Source of the DNA: Candidatus Nitrotoga sp. SPKER
Lineage (GTDB): Bacteria; Pseudomonadota; Gammaproteobacteria; Burkholderiales; Gallionellaceae
NCBI GenBank assembly: GCA_003402285.1
Contig: QFXG01000006.1
Coordinates: forward strand, 34,282 to 98,281
Reading direction: 5' to 3'
DNA length: 64,000 bases
The first letter of the stretch is position 1; each line of letters opens with the position of its first letter. The notes below the pieces were generated by a model that was given only the letters and a program-made list of their open reading frames with translations, was not told the origin of the DNA and made no database searches. Both the position numbers and the translations under genes were made by a program. Below are positions 1-8,493 of this stretch, piece by piece.

Positions 1-70
1 GATGACGCGCAGATAGATTGATAGCCAACGCGCTGCCCCATGCGCCAGCACCCAGTATAGTAATGTTCAT
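1..70 (-). CDS. gpsA: Glycerol-3-phosphate dehydrogenase [NAD(P)+], 5' end only
   Basis: Only the first 23 codons lie in the window; the gene runs off the left edge. The N-terminus carries the dinucleotide-binding turn GAGAWG at residues 7-12 right after a short hydrophobic strand, as GpsA proteins begin. GpsA reduces dihydroxyacetone phosphate to sn-glycerol-3-phosphate for phospholipid synthesis in the cytoplasm. The neighbours support the call: in many proteobacteria gpsA follows grxC and secB, and both are present here on the same strand. An SH3-domain gene is inserted between secB and gpsA. The family call rests on a short fragment plus context. Confidence 0.8.
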   Translation of the reverse strand, partial: MNITILGAGAWGSALAINLSARH

Positions 71-89
71 TTTGTAAAGAAACGGATGG

Positions 90-536
90 CTAATCGCCCC
101 ACACTTCGGTCGCCCTCACATAGCCTTTCATGCCATCCGGATGACGTACTTTGACCCAGCCATTGCCCGAACTTTCCAGCCACTCCAGCGCTACTTGCTG
201 ACGTATATTGAACGCTACCGGTGCATCCGCCGCTGCCGACTGATATACCGTAGCAAGCGGTGTGATCACTGCCACGAAACGCTTGCTGTTTAAGGCCTGT
301 TTTTCTATCCACGCCAAGCTACCGGAACTGTCACGTACTTTAACCCAATCATCCAGGCTAACGACCTGCTCCAACGGCAAGTAACGATTCACCACAAAGA
401 TTTTTTTTGCTTTAAGCGAGGGTGCATCATAAAGAATGGCGGAACTGACCGCGACAGACGCATAGTCCAGCGCCTGCGCGAAACCTGTTGCTGTCACTAA
501 AGCAATAAACAGAGTTAAAGTGACAGAAAATTTCAT
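90..536 (-). CDS. Secreted protein with two bacterial SH3-like domains
   Basis: This 148-residue protein starts with a signal peptide (residues 1-22, likely cleaved after the AQA triplet). It is followed by two SH3b-like repeats, about residues 26-84 and 86-148, each with the 'W-V-K-V-R' strand typical of these folds. Bacterial SH3 domains often bind peptidoglycan or proline-rich peptides, so a periplasmic role is inferred; the exact function is unknown. I chose the ATG at 536. A TTG at 542 in the same frame would overlap the secB stop codon but would add only two residues before the signal peptide. The gene follows secB immediately and precedes gpsA by about 20 bases, so all three probably share a transcript. 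Confidence 0.75.
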   Translation of the reverse strand: MKFSVTLTLFIALVTATGFAQALDYASVAVSSAILYDAPSLKAKKIFVVNRYLPLEQVVSLDDWVKVRDSSGSLAWIEKQALNSKRFVAVITPLATVYQSAAADAPVAFNIRQQVALEWLESSGNGWVKVRHPDGMKGYVRATEVWGD

Positions 537-538
537 TT

Positions 539-1015
539 TCAATGCTGGGTATTCGTTGCGGCCTGTGCCAGCTGCTGTTTCTGCTGATGATACAACGCTT
601 CGAAATTGATCGGATTGAGCAACACGGGCGTGAACCCGGCGTGAATCGCCATATTCGATACCACTTCCCGCAGATAGGGGTAAAGAATATTAGGGCAGAC
701 GATCGCCAATACCGACTCCAGCTCGTCTGACGGGAAATTGCGCACTTGGAAAATACCGGCTTGTTTGGCCTCGATCAGGAACATCACTTTGTCTTTTTCC
801 GGCAATTTGGCGGTAACCGTAACAGTGACCGTTACTTCATATAGGCCCTCTTCCATAAAATGGCTTTGAGTATTTAATTGCAGATCAATCTTTGGGTTTT
901 CACGTTCCAAAAAAATACTCGGCGCATTAGGGCTTTCCAGCGACAGGTCTTTCACATACAGTTTTTCGATATTGAATAGCGGTTGTTGCTGTTCGGATGC
1001 GGCTGCTTCACTCAT
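539..1015 (-). CDS. secB: Protein-export chaperone SecB
   Basis: A 158-residue acidic protein with the SecB core: the 'F-x-I-E-K-L-Y-V-K-D-L-S-L-E-S-P' opening at about residues 14-29, a central run of alternating V/T, and the 'CPNILYPYLRE' segment around residues 107-117, which is highly characteristic. SecB is the cytoplasmic tetrameric chaperone that holds preproteins unfolded and hands them to SecA. The gene lies 23 bases downstream of grxC, the order seen across beta- and gammaproteobacteria. The stop codon abuts the SH3 gene. Length is normal for the family (about 150-170). Confidence 0.97.
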   Translation of the reverse strand: MSEAAASEQQQPLFNIEKLYVKDLSLESPNAPSIFLERENPKIDLQLNTQSHFMEEGLYEVTVTVTVTAKLPEKDKVMFLIEAKQAGIFQVRNFPSDELESVLAIVCPNILYPYLREVVSNMAIHAGFTPVLLNPINFEALYHQQKQQLAQAATNTQH

Positions 1016-1038
1016 TATATTTATCCTTCATTTTTAAA

Positions 1039-1296
1039 TTAACTATTCAATAACTGACTTAATTCACCACTATGCTCTAACGCCACCAGGTTATCGTAAG
1101 TACCCACAAAGCGTGTGCCTATATAAATTTGCGGCACGGTACGACACCCGGTAATTTCCATCATTAACCGACGTTGCTCCGGTTGCAGATCGACACGTAT
1201 TTTTTCGATTTCCGTTACACCCCGGGCGCGCAACAGCCGCTCGGCCAGCACACAATACGGGCATACTGCGGTGCAATACATTAATACCTTGGGCAT
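1039..1296 (-). CDS. grxC: Glutaredoxin 3 (GrxC)
   Basis: An 85-residue dithiol glutaredoxin with active site C12-P-Y-C15, the cis-proline motif TVP at 53-55 and the glutathione-binding GTYDN at about 65-69. It reduces disulfides and glutathione mixed disulfides in the cytoplasm. I chose the internal ATG at 1296 because the protein then starts MPKVLMY at the first beta strand, as GrxC proteins do; the longer frame would add 12 atypical residues and overlap the rhodanese gene. The stop of that gene is 3 bases away, so translation is probably coupled. The rhodanese-grxC-secB order is conserved in betaproteobacteria. Confidence 0.95.
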   Translation of the reverse strand: MPKVLMYCTAVCPYCVLAERLLRARGVTEIEKIRVDLQPEQRRLMMEITGCRTVPQIYIGTRFVGTYDNLVALEHSGELSQLLNS

Positions 1297-1298
1297 CG

Positions 1299-1709
1299 CT
1301 ATTTTTGCAATGGCAAGCCAGCCTTTTGCCAAGCCGACACGCCACCCACCAAATTATACGCCAACTCAAATCCATGCTTGTTTAGCAACACACACGCTGC
1401 AGACGAACGTAGACCGCTGCTGTCCATTACGACGATGGGTTGCGTACGATAGCGTTCTAATTCTCCAATGCTCTCATCAAGCTTGCCAAACGGAATCTGT
1501 TTGGCATTCAGGACATGCCCGGCATTAAATTCTGCCACTTCGCGCACATCCAGAACCAATGCATTTTTGTAATTGATCAGTTGCAGAGCGGCAGCAGTGC
1601 TTACTTCTTTTACTCCACGTATGCTGTTGCCAATAAACGACCATAGCAACATCAATCCGCTACTCACCGCCACTAAAATCATCCAGATATTATCTTGCAT
1701 GAACTGCAT
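1299..1709 (-). CDS. Membrane-anchored rhodanese-like protein, catalytic Cys absent
   Basis: A 136-residue protein with one N-terminal membrane segment (about 9-27) and a rhodanese domain (about 36-134) containing LDVRE at 53-57. In active sulfurtransferases the loop after the VVV strand is C-x-x-G-x-R-S. Here it reads D96-S-S-G-L-R-S, so the persulfide-carrying Cys is replaced by Asp. The domain is therefore probably not a sulfurtransferase; catalytically dead rhodanese domains can act as binding modules. The ATG at 1709 is preferred because GAGGAG lies 7 bases upstream. The start overlaps the end of the ligase gene by about 20 bases. Membrane rhodaneses of this kind commonly sit upstream of grxC-secB. 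Confidence 0.88.
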   Translation of the reverse strand: MQFMQDNIWMILVAVSSGLMLLWSFIGNSIRGVKEVSTAAALQLINYKNALVLDVREVAEFNAGHVLNAKQIPFGKLDESIGELERYRTQPIVVMDSSGLRSSAACVLLNKHGFELAYNLVGGVSAWQKAGLPLQK

Positions 1710-3441
1710 ACTGCCGCTCCTCATATTTTTGGAGGGCAAATTCTAGCAGAGCAGCGAAGTTCTCGGGGTTTTTCTGTGCCAACGCACTTAACTCTTTACG
1801 CGTCGCCTGAAAATCATCGGGATAGGACCAGATGGCACGTTTCATCTGTAATTGTGCCGCCGCCTGCTCACCGGACAGCGCTAGCAGCAATGCCTCGCGG
1901 TACACGACTGTACCAATCGGTACAAAAGACATCACGCTCTCGTTCAATATGCGCTTATCCGCAAGATAGTCAGCCCCCATCTTTATCTTGCCACTCATAA
2001 ATAAATCAAAATAAGGACGCAACGGAATTTGGGTGTCCGCTGCCATCAGATCTTTACTCAAGGAATAACCGTCCTTGCTTACTGCGTGCCGCAACCCCAT
2101 TAACATTTCCAGATTACGGTAATTCTGCAATATTTGCACCAAGGACAGCACTCCAAGCAGTAATACAGCCATTAGCGCCAGACGTCCCATAGAGCGTGAT
2201 TGCAAGCGATAAATGGCGGTATCCAGCATGCCCAGAGTAAGCGCCGCTACCCCAAGAAAATAGGCATACCATAACGGATATTCCAACAAGCTGTGTATAG
2301 CTAACACACCAAGCAAGGCATAGCCCCACCAATGGTAAACAGTACGCTGTGAACGACCACACTGCATGAGCCACATCGCCAACATACCCAATAGAATAAG
2401 CAAGCCAGCCAAGCCCATTTCTGCGGCAATCTGCAATACCAACGAATGCGCGTTATTATATAAGCCGACAATGCTGGTGTTTTGCAAAACCGGGCCGAGC
2501 TGAAAATGCTGCCATGCAAACTGGCCAAAACCCGCCCCCAGCAGAGGAAACTGGGTAAATATCTGCCATCCTTCGCGCCACAAATACAGCCGGATACTGC
2601 CGCCAGTCCCTTCACCAAACAGACGTCGCATCGTGGTAATACTGCCAGACGCCCCTTCCAGCCAGGGAATTTGTACCACTGCATGCATCAAACCGAAGCC
2701 CAGCAATAACAGCCAGGTATAACGCCAAAGGGGTAAACTAGATTTATCACCACGCTGCCACAACCAGGCCGTTCCCGCCATAAGCAGCAAATACAACCAG
2801 ACGCTACGCGAACCACTCAATACCAGAACAAATAGTAACGGCATGGCCAACAACGCAACATACTGTACGCGTAGTAAACTGCGCACGTACAACAGACCCA
2901 ATGAGATTAACCCCAACGTAATATAGTTGGCGAAATGATTAGGCTGAGCCACATTGCCATAGACGGCTACGGAAATCTTGACAGTAATCACAGCATCCAA
3001 AAAAGTATGCCAGCGATAATGTTGCAATATACCGGCCAGCGCATTGAGCTCAGCCCCCACCAGCAGGAAGGAAGCCAGTGCTGTCGCCAATGCGGGCAAA
3101 CCCAATTCCTCGCGCAGACGTTGACCAAGCATCATGAGTAGCGCCGCCCATAGCAAGTACTGAGCAAGCAACAAAATCTGATCAAAATAGCTCACTCTGC
3201 CCAGCACAAACTGCATCATGCCTACCAGTAGCAGCCCTATAGGCAACAAAACGATGAGTGGAAATTCCGGTCGCAGCCAATAACGTTTTGTTACCAGCAG
3301 AGGCATGGCGCATAGCCCAAGAACAGCGGCACTCCATTCCTGATAGAAAGTAGTGATCGGATAGGCATGGGAATAATATAAAAACGGCAAAACCCACATT
3401 AACCCGACGAATGTCAGGCTAATGTGGGCAATACTGGGCAA
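1690..3441 (-). CDS. PglL-type O-oligosaccharyltransferase / O-antigen ligase family (Wzy_C) protein
   Basis: A 583-residue polytopic membrane protein with about 11-12 hydrophobic segments and a soluble C-terminal tail of about 120 residues. It carries the signatures of protein O-oligosaccharyltransferases: GNVAQPNHFANY at 162-173, SGSRS at 209-213, the Wzy_C-like stretch 286-308 ending LLGAGFGQF, and YNNAHSLVLQIAAEMG at 328-343. Such enzymes transfer lipid-linked glycans from undecaprenyl carriers to pilins or other periplasmic proteins; simple O-antigen ligase activity is the alternative. The start is an unusual TTG at 3441, supported by GAGGAG five bases upstream; no ATG lies near. No pilin or glycan genes are adjacent, so the acceptor is unknown. 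Confidence 0.85.
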   Translation of the reverse strand: MPSIAHISLTFVGLMWVLPFLYYSHAYPITTFYQEWSAAVLGLCAMPLLVTKRYWLRPEFPLIVLLPIGLLLVGMMQFVLGRVSYFDQILLLAQYLLWAALLMMLGQRLREELGLPALATALASFLLVGAELNALAGILQHYRWHTFLDAVITVKISVAVYGNVAQPNHFANYITLGLISLGLLYVRSLLRVQYVALLAMPLLFVLVLSGSRSVWLYLLLMAGTAWLWQRGDKSSLPLWRYTWLLLLGFGLMHAVVQIPWLEGASGSITTMRRLFGEGTGGSIRLYLWREGWQIFTQFPLLGAGFGQFAWQHFQLGPVLQNTSIVGLYNNAHSLVLQIAAEMGLAGLLILLGMLAMWLMQCGRSQRTVYHWWGYALLGVLAIHSLLEYPLWYAYFLGVAALTLGMLDTAIYRLQSRSMGRLALMAVLLLGVLSLVQILQNYRNLEMLMGLRHAVSKDGYSLSKDLMAADTQIPLRPYFDLFMSGKIKMGADYLADKRILNESVMSFVPIGTVVYREALLLALSGEQAAAQLQMKRAIWSYPDDFQATRKELSALAQKNPENFAALLEFALQKYEERQYAVHAR

Positions 3442-3501
3442 ACGATCTCCTCATTTTCTTTTTAATGGATGGTATAACGAGCAGAATATAAAAAAGAAAT
3501 G

Positions 3502-4368
3502 CTAAGGTTTAATGCGATAAAATCGCGTCTCCAGCGTTTTCCCTTTTACATCTTCTAAGCGAGCATTCATGGCAAGCCCCAACTTTTCTAATCGGTCATC
3601 TGGATGGGGATGTGTTTTGAACAGCAGCGCCACACTGCCGTCATCTTTGGAAAAATGACCTATTTGTTGTAGTACTTCGGGCAATGCAAAAGCATCATAA
3701 CCGGCGCGCGCGGCAAGCACCACCGCGATGCGGTCAGCCTCGAACTCAGCGTTTTTGTCGAGTGAGCGTGCCACAATTTCCGCACCGTTACCAATCAATT
3801 TCTGTACTTTGTCATTGCCGCCGATTCGTTTGGAAATTAATTTTCCACCCACGTCTACCAGGCTACTTTGCTGTAAAATTTTTAAATGATGCTTACGGAT
3901 AACATGGCCAATTTCGTGCCCCAGCACTCCAGCCAGCTCTGCCTCATTTTGCAATAAGCTATACAGCCCGCGAGTCAGAAAAATATACCCTCCCGGTGCG
4001 GCGAAAGCATTAACATCGCTCGATTCCATCACCCCGAAATGCCAAGGCAAATCGGGACGCTCGCTTTGATTTGCCACCCAACGCCCGACATTATTGACAT
4101 ATACCTGCAAACTTTGGTCTTTGACAAGCGCAGATGCACCAAGCAAATTGCCCGCAATTTGTCGACCAATTGTAATTTCCTCTTCCTGTGAAATCCCAAC
4201 GAGCCCTAACAATGCACTACTCGTTGCGGCGTCAGATTTTTCTTCAATCTTTTTTTGCACACCATCTTTGAGTACTTTTTTGAATTCCTCCTCGAAATCA
4301 AAGCTCCAAGCGGCACAACAAGCAAGCGTCAATGCCATAACCAACAAGTATTTCATTATCGCTTTCAT
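3502..4368 (-). CDS. Secreted M48 family zinc metalloprotease
   Basis: A 288-residue protein with a signal peptide (residues 1 to about 22) and the M48 zinc motif HEIGH at 151-155. The third ligand is probably Glu210 in the EFEADR segment, and HPHPDDR near residue 256 is typical of bacterial M48 (BepA/LoiP-like) proteins. It probably acts in the periplasm in protein quality control. The start at 4368 has AAGGA about 8 bases upstream. It lies 12 bases after the SH3-protein gene, which itself overlaps the CHASE2 gene, so the three form one operon. The protein is shorter than BepA and has no TPR tail. Confidence 0.92.
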   Translation of the reverse strand: MKAIMKYLLVMALTLACCAAWSFDFEEEFKKVLKDGVQKKIEEKSDAATSSALLGLVGISQEEEITIGRQIAGNLLGASALVKDQSLQVYVNNVGRWVANQSERPDLPWHFGVMESSDVNAFAAPGGYIFLTRGLYSLLQNEAELAGVLGHEIGHVIRKHHLKILQQSSLVDVGGKLISKRIGGNDKVQKLIGNGAEIVARSLDKNAEFEADRIAVVLAARAGYDAFALPEVLQQIGHFSKDDGSVALLFKTHPHPDDRLEKLGLAMNARLEDVKGKTLETRFYRIKP

Positions 4369-4380
4369 CCGAGCGATCCT

Positions 4381-4887
4381 TTATTTTGGAGAAACATCTG
4401 GGGAAGGAAGGTAATCGAATTTACGCGCAACAAGCTTTCCTTGAGTAGCAAACACCTGGGCTTCAGCCCGGTTTTTAGTATACGACTCGACCAGACTCAG
4501 CTCGGCCTCATTATATTTAGCAGCCTGTAATTCTACTTCGTCAAGTCCGCGGATGCCTGTCGTGGCAACGACTTTTCCTGTTCCGGCACGCCCCGACGCC
4601 ATGCTCAAGAGTCCGCCTAACTCACCAGCATCCTTACGCATTTCACCTTTACGAACATTCAACATATGCACCCAGCCCTTGCCCTTTGGACTGTTTATTT
4701 GTAACCAACCGCCATTTTTTTTAACAATTTCCACTTTATCGCCAATCGATAGCATGGCAGTTGTTTTAGCGTCCCGGAACGGTTCGACCTTGATTTCATC
4801 GGATCGGATCACCCTTCCTGTTTCAGCGGCAAATGCAGGCATAGCCATTAAAGAAACTAGAACAATTCCTAACCTGATCGAACTCAT
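4381..4887 (-). CDS. Secreted SH3-domain protein of the CHASE2-SH3-M48 operon
   Basis: A 168-residue protein: signal peptide (1 to about 21), one SH3b-like domain (about 24-80, with GWLQINSPKGKGWVH at its core), then a Gly/Ala-rich and charged tail of about 85 residues. No catalytic motif is visible. The start codon overlaps the stop of the CHASE2 gene (ATGA, 4884-4887), which indicates translational coupling. The M48 protease follows 12 bases later. Its location and domain suggest a periplasmic binding partner, either a cell-wall ligand sensor or an adaptor for the protease. That role is inference. Confidence 0.85.
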   Translation of the reverse strand: MSSIRLGIVLVSLMAMPAFAAETGRVIRSDEIKVEPFRDAKTTAMLSIGDKVEIVKKNGGWLQINSPKGKGWVHMLNVRKGEMRKDAGELGGLLSMASGRAGTGKVVATTGIRGLDEVELQAAKYNEAELSLVESYTKNRAEAQVFATQGKLVARKFDYLPSPDVSPK

Positions 4888-6593
4888 AGTGCCTTCTCTT
4901 GTTGTTCATTCCAGCGCAACAATGCTTCAGCAAACATTACGCGCCAACAATCGCGCGCCTCTTTGCCCCCAGAAATTTTCCCTTGATGTACAACCCAACT
5001 CACCCCAATGTCAGGGGCAATTATACATTTGCTTACCAGTTGCGGGAACGCAGCGATCACCGCTGCAACATCCTCTGTCACCCGTGCAGCGCCATTCGTA
5101 TCCTCCTGATCCACTATCCAGGAAATCGTAAATGTCTTTTCGAATAAGTCCCACAAGCCTTTTTGATAACCTCTCAACACTTCCACACTTTTCTGTTCCA
5201 TTCCAGTTTTTTCAAGGCCGTAGCGGATTTTTTCCATCATTGCATCGGTCAGTATATTTTGAGCAACGTCGAGGCGAATTAATAACAATGTGGCATGTAA
5301 TGTCCCCTCATGCTCACTGGAAACACGTACCATGCTTTGTTCCAGTATCTTGCCAGTGGCAGCAGAATATACACGTGCGATGGCAAAATAAATCAGACCT
5401 AATGTGACCGACCCGGTAATGTTGATGTAAGTGTCGACAAAGTTAATGCTGGCATAAGAAATACCAATCAATATAAATTGCGACGCGCCAAATAGAAGGT
5501 CTATTTTGCTGCGCCCGACATTGTTATAAAAGCCCCAAGCTGTGGCCCAAATAATGCACAGTGTTATTAAAAGATAAACCTCGCGTGCTTCAGGAAAACG
5601 CAGGTAATCATTATGTTTGAAGTTATCTATAGCAGTAGCAAGAATTTCCACGCCCGGGTGCATTTTGCTCATAGGCGTAGGTTTGATGTCGAACAAACTA
5701 GGCGCCGTAGAACCGATAATAACAATTTTATTTTTGAATTCATCTTGCGGGCGCTTTTTTTCTTTACTACCCATATCCGTGAATACGTCGTGGAAACTGA
5801 CATATTGATACGAAAATGGCGGTCCGCGCCAATTAAGCAAAACACGCTGTACAGCAGGCTCAGTCCAGCCAAGATCACGCATCACCCGCGCTGGCAATGA
5901 CGGCAGCTTCCACCCATAATCGTCGCGATAAACGCTATACTGGCGCACAATGCCATCCGCGTCGGGATAAATATTATGTAATCCAAGACGTCCCCCTTTC
6001 AGGGCTGCCGGAAATTGTGGCAGTACTACAGCGACGGTAGCCTCCGGCTGAGCATCATTGAATAGCGGTACAACACCGGGAATCATGGCAGGTTTCACCT
6101 GGCTCAGGGGATCATTCGACGGATCAAGACGCAGCAAGGGGAAATAAGTATTGTTTGTGGCAGCAATGGCAGAGTCAAAATAAGCATCGCTGTCAGGATT
6201 ATATATGTCAGCATCGCTGAACAAAATGTCGAACACTATTGCTTTAGGTTGCTGCTTTTCGACCTGCTCGATAAACTCCCCCAGCACTTGGCGCGGCCAG
6301 GGCCAACGCCCATAATCCTTGGACATAGCGGCAAGGCTGGCCTCATTGATGTCCACAATTACAATATCACTATCAGGCTCAGGCACAATAATGCGGTAAC
6401 GCACCATTGCGTCAAAAGCCTGCTGACGCATGCCAGAAATAATATGCAATTGCACGGTATCAAGCACGGCAAACAACGTGAACAGTGCTGCAAGATAAAG
6501 ATAGAATTTTTTTTGCCAAAACCTGGCGAGCAGTGCAGAAGATTTGGAATAAGCCAAACGCAACCGATTAGTGACATGAACATTAAGATTCAT
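4884..6593 (-). CDS. CHASE2-domain membrane sensor with unrecognised cytoplasmic output
   Basis: A 569-residue protein. A membrane segment at about 29-51 is followed by an extracytoplasmic CHASE2 domain (about 52-338). CHASE2 hallmarks are IVIVDINEASL (77-87), GRWPWPR (95-101), AIVFDILFSD (118-127), KIVIIGSTAPSLFD (289-302) and HPGVEILATAIDNF (312-325). Three membrane segments follow (about 340-357, 366-383, 393-408) and then a soluble region (412-569). CHASE2 proteins usually end in a nucleotide cyclase, histidine kinase, GGDEF or kinase domain. I recognise none of these in the last 158 residues, and none of their catalytic motifs is present. It is the first gene of a three-gene operon with the SH3 and M48 genes. 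Confidence 0.85.
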   Translation of the reverse strand: MNLNVHVTNRLRLAYSKSSALLARFWQKKFYLYLAALFTLFAVLDTVQLHIISGMRQQAFDAMVRYRIIVPEPDSDIVIVDINEASLAAMSKDYGRWPWPRQVLGEFIEQVEKQQPKAIVFDILFSDADIYNPDSDAYFDSAIAATNNTYFPLLRLDPSNDPLSQVKPAMIPGVVPLFNDAQPEATVAVVLPQFPAALKGGRLGLHNIYPDADGIVRQYSVYRDDYGWKLPSLPARVMRDLGWTEPAVQRVLLNWRGPPFSYQYVSFHDVFTDMGSKEKKRPQDEFKNKIVIIGSTAPSLFDIKPTPMSKMHPGVEILATAIDNFKHNDYLRFPEAREVYLLITLCIIWATAWGFYNNVGRSKIDLLFGASQFILIGISYASINFVDTYINITGSVTLGLIYFAIARVYSAATGKILEQSMVRVSSEHEGTLHATLLLIRLDVAQNILTDAMMEKIRYGLEKTGMEQKSVEVLRGYQKGLWDLFEKTFTISWIVDQEDTNGAARVTEDVAAVIAAFPQLVSKCIIAPDIGVSWVVHQGKISGGKEARDCWRVMFAEALLRWNEQQEKAL

Positions 6594-6954
6594 TGCGAAA
6601 GCCCAATATTGATACCGTATCGCTCTGTTTTACGCATTTTAATAGCGCATTCAACTCAACTTATGTAAGGTTCCAAATTATGTAAGATTACAGGGAATAT
6701 GTCGCCCACTCCAAAATACTATTCTCCGAATGCTCACACGAAACCACCCGATATAGAATTCGCCGCAAATCATTCCTGTCAGCTTGAGAGTGCGCAAATC
6801 ATCAATTCAATAAGATAACAAGGCTTGCAAAATATCATCATCTCTATGTTATTTGACATTGTGCGAACCCCATAATGCCTGGCAGTCAAGAAATCAGCTA
6901 AAATAGCACTCTTAAACTAGTAGCCAATTAATATTTAAACTCCCAAAATCCGGT
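6594..6954. other. 361-base divergent intergenic region between the CHASE2 operon and gpmI
   Basis: No coding sequence is supported here. The region must hold promoters for the leftward CHASE2 operon and the rightward gpmI operon. A TTGACA hexamer sits near 6850 with a TAATGC-like box only about 14 bases downstream, which is too close for a canonical sigma-70 promoter. TTATGTAAG occurs twice near 6660-6690. I see no RNA gene, strong hairpin or riboswitch. Confidence 0.4.
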
Positions 6955-8493
6955 ATGAAAATCACCCCTGTCCTCTTACTTATCCTCGACGGCTTCGGCT
7001 ACAGTGAAGAAACTGACCATAATGCTATCGCCCATGCGCACAAACCAAACTGGGATAGGCTCTGGCGTGATTATCCTCACGCACTAATCCGTACGTCTGA
7101 ATTATCGGTAGGACTTCCACAAGGTCAAATGGGAAACTCTGAAGTGGGCCATCTCAATATCGGCGCAGGTCGCGTGATATATCAGGAACTCTCGCGGGTG
7201 GATGCAGCCATTCAGGACGGAAGTTTCTACAGTAATCCGGCGTTCATGCAAGCCATTGAACATGCCAAACAGCATAACACTGCGCTCCATATCATTGGGC
7301 TGCTGTCGCCCGGCGGGGTGCATAGTCACGAAGATCATATCCACGCCATGTTGGAACTGGCAGTGCGCGCGGGATTGCGCAAAATATTTATCCATGCTTT
7401 TCTCGATGGTCGCGACACCCCACCGAGAAGCGCCGCACCCTCACTACAGCGGCTACAGGAAAAATGTGCCGCCTTGGGCGCAGGACGTATTGCGTCCATC
7501 ATTGGCCGCTATTATGCAATGGATCGAGATAACCGCTGGGAAAGAGTGCAGGAAGCCTATAACTTATTGACTCAAGGCAAGGCTGAATTCTACTCATCTG
7601 ATACTCAGGATGGATTACAGCAAGCCTATGCACGCGGGGAAAACGACGAATTCGTTAAAGCAACGATCCTCACTTCACCCACTGAACCACCTGCCACCAT
7701 GCAAGATGGAGACGTCGCGGTGTTCATGAACTACCGCGCCGACCGCGCACGTCAGTTGACCCGCGCACTGACCGACCCAACGTTTGATGGTTTTACCCGT
7801 GCCTATTTTCCCAAGCTGGCAAGCTTTGTCACATTAAGCAGCTATGGTGAAGATTTCCATATTCCAGCAGCATTCATGCCCACAACCATCCACAATTGTT
7901 TTGGCGAGTATCTTTCCAACTTGGGGCTGAAACAATTACGCATCGCAGAAACAGAAAAATATGCCCATGTTACCTATTTCTTCAATGGCGGTAAGGAGCA
8001 TCCTTACCCCGGCGAGGACCGTATCCTGGTGCCATCTCCCAAAGTGGCAACCTATGACCTCAAACCAGAAATGAGTGCTTTTGAGGTCACTGACAAACTG
8101 GAAGGGGCCATTCGTAGCGGACAGTATCAAGCCATGATATGCAATTATGCCAACGGTGACATGGTTGGCCATAGCGGTATTATGGAAGCGGCCGTCAAGG
8201 CCATTGAAGCCTTGGATGTATGTATCGGACGGGTAGTCAACACCATGCTGGAACATGGCGGCGAGGTGCTGATTACCGCCGATCACGGCAATGCCGAACA
8301 GATGCTGGATCGCATCACGCAACAAGCCCATACGGCACACACACTTAATTTGGTACCTTTATTATATGTCGGTCGTAAAGCGCAAATCGCTGATAGTGGC
8401 TCGCTTCAGGATGTTACTCCAACTTTGCTCGCCATGATGGGGCTGCCACAACCGCCTGAAATGACAGGTCAGCCGCTTATCTCAATCCAGTGA
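6955..8493 (+). CDS. gpmI: 2,3-bisphosphoglycerate-independent phosphoglycerate mutase
   Basis: A 512-residue enzyme of the alkaline phosphatase superfamily that interconverts 3- and 2-phosphoglycerate using two Mn ions. Visible residues are the metal Asp12 in LILDGFGY, catalytic Ser62 in [27 protein letters not shown] around residue 148, [13 protein letters not shown] around 184, GDMVGHSG near 400 and ITADHGNAE near 440. Length is normal. In a chemolithoautotroph the enzyme links Calvin-cycle 3-phosphoglycerate to pyruvate synthesis. Its stop codon overlaps the start of envC (GTGA), so the two are translationally coupled, the usual pairing in proteobacteria. Confidence 0.98.
   Translation: MKITPVLLLILDGFGYSEETDHNAIAHAHKPNWDRLWRDYPHALIRTSELSVGLPQGQMGNSEVGHLNIGAGRVIYQELSRVDAAIQDGSFYSNPAFMQAIEHAKQHNTALHIIGLLSPGGVHSHEDHIHAMLELAVRAGLRKIFIHAFLDGRDTPPRSAAPSLQRLQEKCAALGAGRIASIIGRYYAMDRDNRWERVQEAYNLLTQGKAEFYSSDTQDGLQQAYARGENDEFVKATILTSPTEPPATMQDGDVAVFMNYRADRARQLTRALTDPTFDGFTRAYFPKLASFVTLSSYGEDFHIPAAFMPTTIHNCFGEYLSNLGLKQLRIAETEKYAHVTYFFNGGKEHPYPGEDRILVPSPKVATYDLKPEMSAFEVTDKLEGAIRSGQYQAMICNYANGDMVGHSGIMEAAVKAIEALDVCIGRVVNTMLEHGGEVLITADHGNAEQMLDRITQQAHTAHTLNLVPLLYVGRKAQIADSGSLQDVTPTLLAMMGLPQPPEMTGQPLISIQ

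Noticed and set aside
6850..6876. TTGACA with a TAATGC box upstream of gpmI
   Set aside because: The spacing of about 14 bases is too short for a sigma-70 promoter.
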